Shown: piece after piece, positions 59,942-64,000 of the stretch
Layout: the number at the start of each line of letters is the position of its first letter
Position numbering within the stretch: the stretch's first letter is position 1
Assembly (NCBI RefSeq): GCF_000732605.1
Contig: NZ_JPME01000010.1
Coordinates: forward strand, 186,036-250,035
Reading direction: 5' to 3'
Length of the DNA: 64,000 nt
From: Lacrimispora celerecrescens
GTDB lineage: Bacteria > Bacillota > Clostridia > Lachnospirales > Lachnospiraceae
Made by a program: the position numbers and the translations under genes
The notes under the pieces: generated by a model
Told to the model about the DNA's origin: nothing
Databases searched by the model: none
Seen by the model: only the letters and a program-made list of their open reading frames with translations

Positions 59942-61729
59942 CTAAATAGTTCTTGTATTCTCTTTCAGCCACAATGCTTCCTCTCCTGTAAAATACGGGG
60001 AGAGGGCTTCATAAACGGCTTTGTGATAATCATTTAACAGCTTCACATCATGTTCGGTCATAATGGATTGATCAATGGCTTCTAAATCAATGGGAACCAT
60101 GGTCAGAAATTCAAATTCCATAAATTGACCATACTCATTCTCTTCCGCCTTCTTGCTAACAATCAGATTCTCTGTACGGACGCCGTGGCTGCCTTCAATA
60201 TATACTCCAGGCTCATCGGAAGTAATCATGCCTTCTTCCAGAACACCGTTATCCTGGCGCTCCGGTACCATGCGCCACCGGATTCCATTAGGGCGCTCAT
60301 GGACATTTAGCAAGTATCCTACTCCGTGGCCGGTTCCATGGTCATAATTAATGCCGCGGCTCCAGAACGGCTCCCGTGCAACATAATCCAGGGTCAGTCC
60401 CCGGCAGCCGTGAAGGAATTTCACAGCTCCCAAACGCAGCATGCTGATGACAGTAAGAGTAAAATGCTCTCTCTCTTTCTCTGTCAGCGGACCTACCGCA
60501 ATGGTTCTGGTCACATCAGTCGTTCCTTCATAATACTGACCGCCTGAATCCACCAGATAAAGTCCTTTTGGCTCTATCTTCACATCACTTTCCGCCGTGG
60601 CCTTATAATGGCACATCGCTGCATTGGCACCATAGGCGGAAATCGTATCAAAGCTCAGTCCCAGGTTCCCCTCTTGCTTGGAACGCAGATGATCAAGATA
60701 CTCCTGAGCGCTGACCTCTGTGATTGTTTCCTTTCCCACATTCTGCTTCATCCAGTAGATGAATTTTACCATGGCTACGCCATCCTTGATGTGAGCTTTT
60801 CTCATATTTTCCACTTCCACCGGATTCTTCATGGCTTTTGAAAGGGCGGTAGGATTCATTTTATCAATAATGCTGTTGGAACTATCAATATTTTTTACAA
60901 TGGCATAATTGGTCTTACCCGTTTCTACGAGAACCTTCTGATCTCTTAACTGCGAAACTGCTGTGTAAATGTCATTGTAAGGGCATACTGTAACGGAAAG
61001 ATTCTTTAAATAAGCTTTTACTTCATCCTTTAACACTTTTTCATTGATGAAAAGATAGAAACGGTCCAGGGTTATCATTGCATAAGAAAGCACTACCGGA
61101 TTGCATTCTACATCATTTCCACGGATATTTAAAAGCCATGCGATGTCATCAAGAGATGTAAGGATATGAATAGTTGCCTTTTCCTTCTTCATCTGGCTTC
61201 TTAATTCTTCTATTTTCAGTGCAGAAGATTTTCCGCTATACTTTTCCTCAAGGATCCATACCGGTTCCGCGGACTGGTGAGGACGTTCTTTCCATAAAAC
61301 ATCCACCAAGTCTTCCTGAAAGGCAAGGGTCACATGTTTTTCCGCCAGAAGCTTTTCTAAGTCTTGTCCCAGCTGGCAGTTTACCACTCTTCCGTCAAAT
61401 CCCAGGCTGCCCCCCTCCGGAAGCACCTGATCTAAATATTCCCCAATCTCAGGAACTCCAGGCTGCCCCATTCTCTGCAGGGTAATTCCGGTTCCCTCAA
61501 GCTGTTTGCCTGCCTGTACAAAATAACGGCCATCGGTCCATAAACCGGCTTCATCCTTCGTAATTACAGCCGTACCAGCTGATCCGCTGAATCCTGTTAT
61601 AAATTCTCTGCATTTAAAATATTCACCCACATACTCGGATTCATGAAAATCTGAGGTTGGAATCATGTAAGCATCCATATGATGCTCTGCCATCAGTCTT
61701 CTTAATTGTTCCAGTCTTTCCTGAATCAT
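59942..61729 (-). CDS. pepP: Xaa-Pro aminopeptidase P family (M24B)
   Basis: This 595-residue metallopeptidase has two creatinase-type N-terminal domains and a C-terminal M24 catalytic domain with the metal ligands in VDSGGQYYEGTTDVTRTIAVG, HGTGHGVGYLLNVHE, ITSDEPGVYIEG and VRTENL. Length and order match eukaryote-like APP1 aminopeptidases with an extra middle domain. It removes an N-terminal residue before proline. The start overlaps the upstream dihydrolipoyl dehydrogenase stop as ATGA, so the two are co-translated. Confidence 0.93.
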   Translation of the reverse strand: MIQERLEQLRRLMAEHHMDAYMIPTSDFHESEYVGEYFKCREFITGFSGSAGTAVITKDEAGLWTDGRYFVQAGKQLEGTGITLQRMGQPGVPEIGEYLDQVLPEGGSLGFDGRVVNCQLGQDLEKLLAEKHVTLAFQEDLVDVLWKERPHQSAEPVWILEEKYSGKSSALKIEELRSQMKKEKATIHILTSLDDIAWLLNIRGNDVECNPVVLSYAMITLDRFYLFINEKVLKDEVKAYLKNLSVTVCPYNDIYTAVSQLRDQKVLVETGKTNYAIVKNIDSSNSIIDKMNPTALSKAMKNPVEVENMRKAHIKDGVAMVKFIYWMKQNVGKETITEVSAQEYLDHLRSKQEGNLGLSFDTISAYGANAAMCHYKATAESDVKIEPKGLYLVDSGGQYYEGTTDVTRTIAVGPLTEKEREHFTLTVISMLRLGAVKFLHGCRGLTLDYVAREPFWSRGINYDHGTGHGVGYLLNVHERPNGIRWRMVPERQDNGVLEEGMITSDEPGVYIEGSHGVRTENLIVSKKAEENEYGQFMEFEFLTMVPIDLEAIDQSIMTEHDVKLLNDYHKAVYEALSPYFTGEEALWLKENTRTI

Positions 61730-63159
61730 TGCTTTATCTCTCCTTTGGTTTCATAATAATTTTCTATAGCAGCCCCAATCCCTTCACTGTAGGTAGGATG
61801 GGCGCGCATGGCAAGCATAAGTTGTTCTGCCGTTAAGCCGTTTGCAATAGCCGTTGCCATCTCGCTGATCATATCGGTTGCCCTGGGGCATACGATCTGG
61901 GCACCCACGAGAGTACCGGAATATTCCTCAAATACCAGATGGATAAATCCATTCTGTTCCCTGGCTATAATGGATTTTCCGTTTCCGCTCATGGAGTAGC
62001 GTCCACATCTCACCTTCATACTGCAAGCGATAGCCGCCTCCCTGGTAAGTCCTACGGAGGCGATTTCCGGTTCCGTGTAAATACAGCTCGGCACCACAGG
62101 AAGCTTTACAAACATACCGTTTGGTACCACCGAAAGTCGAATGGTATGTTCGACTCCTGCAATCTTTTCTATTACATAGGTTCCCTGTGCGGCCGCCACA
62201 TGGGCAAGCTTGGTTTCAGCTGCCACATCACCGATGGCATAAATCCCAGGCTCACTGGTCATAAATTCCGAATCCACTTTCAGATGACCATGTTCCATCT
62301 CAAGGCTCACATCCTGTCCCATCAGTCCATCCAGATAAGGAGCCCGCCCTGCTGCCATAAGGATCTGTCCGGAGCGGATGGTTTGTTCCTCTCCATTTAC
62401 CTCATAGATGCATGTTAATCCCTGATTGGATTCCTCTCTGATTTCCTTAACCTTTGCCCTGCAATGGATCGTGATTCCTTTTCTTTTAAGCTCGTCTTCC
62501 AGAGCTTGGGAGACTTCAGTATCCATAGGTCCTAATAAGTGGTCTTTATTCTCCAATATAGTTACATGGGAACAGAGGGCACTGAAAATAGTGGCAAATT
62601 CCACTCCGATCACCCCGCCTCCGATGATCGTAAGGCGATCGTAATTCCATGTGTCAGAAGCTAACAGTCGGTCACTGGTCAACACCCCGGGAAGGTCTGC
62701 TCCCGGAATCTTTAGCATCACCGGTTTTGCCCCAGTGGCAATGATGATGTGATCTGCCTCATAATAATCCTTGCCGTCCAGACCGTTCACTTCTATGGTT
62801 CGTCCCCGGCGTATGGTGGCAGTTCCGCTAATGACGGCTACACCTGCTGCTTTAACTAGCTCATCCACTTCCTTTCGGTACGCTTTTACAGAACGTTTTT
62901 TATAATTCTGCATCTTTTTAAAATCAAATGATATAAAATCTGTGGATACCCCGAATTCATCGCTATTTTGAAGAGCTTCAAATATACTGGAGGCGTGTAG
63001 CAAGGCCTTTGTAGGAATGCAGCCTTTGTTAATACAGGTTCCTCCCAGTCTTTCCTTCTCAACAATGGCGGTCCTAAGTCCCAGACCGGCGGCTTTTAAA
63101 GCAGCTGTATATCCGCCCGGCCCTCCGCCGATCACAAGAAGATCATAATGTTCTGCCAT
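61726..63159 (-). CDS. lpdA: Dihydrolipoyl dehydrogenase
   Basis: This 477-residue flavoenzyme has an FAD-binding GGGPGGYTAALKAA, the redox disulfide in GGTCINKGCIPTK, the NAD-binding IGGGVIGVEFATIF and the His-Glu pair in AHPTYSEGIG. It oxidises dihydrolipoamide in 2-oxoacid or glycine-cleavage systems. No lipoyl-carrying or E1/E2 genes are in the window. It is preceded by a HAD gene one base away and followed by pepP with a four-base overlap, giving a mixed three-gene operon. Confidence 0.93.
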   Translation of the reverse strand: MAEHYDLLVIGGGPGGYTAALKAAGLGLRTAIVEKERLGGTCINKGCIPTKALLHASSIFEALQNSDEFGVSTDFISFDFKKMQNYKKRSVKAYRKEVDELVKAAGVAVISGTATIRRGRTIEVNGLDGKDYYEADHIIIATGAKPVMLKIPGADLPGVLTSDRLLASDTWNYDRLTIIGGGVIGVEFATIFSALCSHVTILENKDHLLGPMDTEVSQALEDELKRKGITIHCRAKVKEIREESNQGLTCIYEVNGEEQTIRSGQILMAAGRAPYLDGLMGQDVSLEMEHGHLKVDSEFMTSEPGIYAIGDVAAETKLAHVAAAQGTYVIEKIAGVEHTIRLSVVPNGMFVKLPVVPSCIYTEPEIASVGLTREAAIACSMKVRCGRYSMSGNGKSIIAREQNGFIHLVFEEYSGTLVGAQIVCPRATDMISEMATAIANGLTAEQLMLAMRAHPTYSEGIGAAIENYYETKGEIKQ

Positions 63160-63160
63160 T

Positions 63161-63952
63161 TCAGTCCTCCTGCCGGATCATTCCAAAATGCAGGCAGGCC
63201 TTTTTAATTCCCTCTTGATCAATAGGATCCGTAACGTAATCAGCTGCCTTTTTTAATTCAGTCATGGCGTTTCCCATGGCAATTCCCTTGCCTGCTATTT
63301 TAATGATATCGTAGTCATTCATGCTGTCTCCAAAGGCTATTGTTTCTGTAAGAGGTATTTTCAAATAGTCGCAGAGTCTTATCAGTCCCATAGCTTTTGA
63401 AGCCTTCCGTTCCACCACATCTGCTCCCCGTTTATCAGCAAACATATGCACATGGATATCCGGGAATTGCTCCTCCATGGCTTTTGCACCAGCCTCATCT
63501 CCGATATAGGCCATAGTTCTCACTTCCAGCTCCACAAGCTTTCCTGGATCTTCAAATCTTCTGCCGCATTCTCCCCAAAGCGTTGCATCATGCCTTTTTA
63601 CCACCTCAGGATTAACATAATAATCCCATTCTCCAACAGTAGTTCCAACGCTGTAAGGAGTTTTCTCCGCATAGGCTAGAATCTCTTTCAGCAGAACCTT
63701 ATCAAAAGTATGTTCATAAATGACCTGGTCTCCCACAGTCACCTTCGTCCCATTGAGATGGATGATCGCATCTGGCCTTACCTCATCCCGAATGGCTGTG
63801 CTGAAAATAGAATCCATGTCTCTGCCTGTTGCCAGTACGATGGTATAATTTTCTCTCAATTTTTCTATAGTTTCCAAGGCACTTGCAGGAATTGTCCAGT
63901 CTTTATGGTCCAGAAGTGTCATATCTACATCAAAGCTTACAATTGGCTTCAT
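63161..63952 (-). CDS. Cof-type HAD-IIB hydrolase
   Basis: This 263-residue phosphatase begins MKPIVSFDVDMTLLDHKDWT (DxDxT nucleophile motif) and carries AFGDSMNDYDIIKIAG, motif IV. It has the C2-type cap and length of Cof/YidA phosphatases. AGGTGA lies before the start. It is the first gene of a tight operon with lpdA and pepP. The substrate, probably a sugar phosphate or nucleotide, is unknown. The remaining 48 bases to the window edge show nothing. Confidence 0.9.
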   Translation of the reverse strand: MKPIVSFDVDMTLLDHKDWTIPASALETIEKLRENYTIVLATGRDMDSIFSTAIRDEVRPDAIIHLNGTKVTVGDQVIYEHTFDKVLLKEILAYAEKTPYSVGTTVGEWDYYVNPEVVKRHDATLWGECGRRFEDPGKLVELEVRTMAYIGDEAGAKAMEEQFPDIHVHMFADKRGADVVERKASKAMGLIRLCDYLKIPLTETIAFGDSMNDYDIIKIAGKGIAMGNAMTELKKAADYVTDPIDQEGIKKACLHFGMIRQED

Positions 63953-64000
63953 CTATCTTCACCTATTTTTCTTCCTAAATAATCGTCTCCTTACCATAAT

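Noticed and set aside
1-64000. tRNA, rRNA or complete insertion sequences
   Set aside because: I looked for cloverleaf-type inverted repeats with CCA-like ends, rRNA-like blocks and transposase motifs and found none that could be supported by eye; only a recombinase remnant at 40.7-40.9 kb was seen.

Overview
This window looks like the chromosome of a low-GC Gram-positive anaerobe of the Clostridia, most likely a Lachnospiraceae-type species. The evidence is the strong AGGAGG-type ribosome binding sites, sigma-A promoters with TTGACA/TATAAT spacing, surface proteins with SLH and aromatic cell-wall-binding repeats, an anaerobic flavin/Fe-S enoate-reductase type enzyme, and the general gene style. 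No rRNA, tRNA or CRISPR array was seen.

Layout. (1) 1-4.1 kb, minus strand: a sugar ABC transporter (binding protein cut by the window edge, two permeases), a Cof-type HAD phosphatase and a damaged AraC-type regulator. (2) 4.2-9.3 kb, minus strand: a phosphate module pstB2-pstS-pstC-pstA-pstB1-phoU behind a clear three-repeat PHO box. The two PstB proteins have complementary degenerate and intact ATPase motifs, which predicts an asymmetric heterodimer. (3) 9.7-15.2 kb: a short-chain dehydrogenase and a 937-residue flavoenzyme fused to an acetoacetate-decarboxylase-like domain, divergent from a PucR/CdaR-type regulator. (4) 15.3-18.3 kb: a 984-residue secreted repeat protein. (5) 18.3-32.8 kb: a segment bounded by a roughly 288-bp direct repeat (the 3' end of a phosphatase gene). 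It holds a TetR-controlled ABC exporter, an aldo/keto reductase, an unknown protein, and a visibly GC-richer block with a small unknown protein, a 1467-residue SLH surface protein and a MalT/LAL-type LuxR regulator.

(6) 32.6-40.4 kb: phosphatase, broken UMF1-type MFS transporter, PhzF-like protein, a decayed unknown gene, yaaA, bcp, a peptide deformylase and an ABC-F protein behind a leader ORF plus attenuator. A serine-recombinase remnant lies upstream. (7) 41-55 kb: a defence-island-like stretch with a NACHT-type NTPase, a frameshifted PD-(D/E)XK nuclease gene, a YhcG-type nuclease, a 1477-residue SF1 helicase with a long coiled coil, and a heavily degraded STAND ATPase/nuclease gene. (8) 55.5-64 kb: housekeeping genes (RlmD-type rRNA methyltransferase with a 20-residue-repeat N-terminal tail joined through an A8 tract, prolyl-tRNA deacylase, diguanylate cyclase, XRE regulator with an A9-tract frameshift, aminopeptidase P, dihydrolipoyl dehydrogenase, HAD phosphatase).

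Many genes carry single-nucleotide frameshifts, several in short homopolymers. Either genuine decay, slippage or phase variation is common here, or the assembly has indel errors; each case is described so it can be checked.
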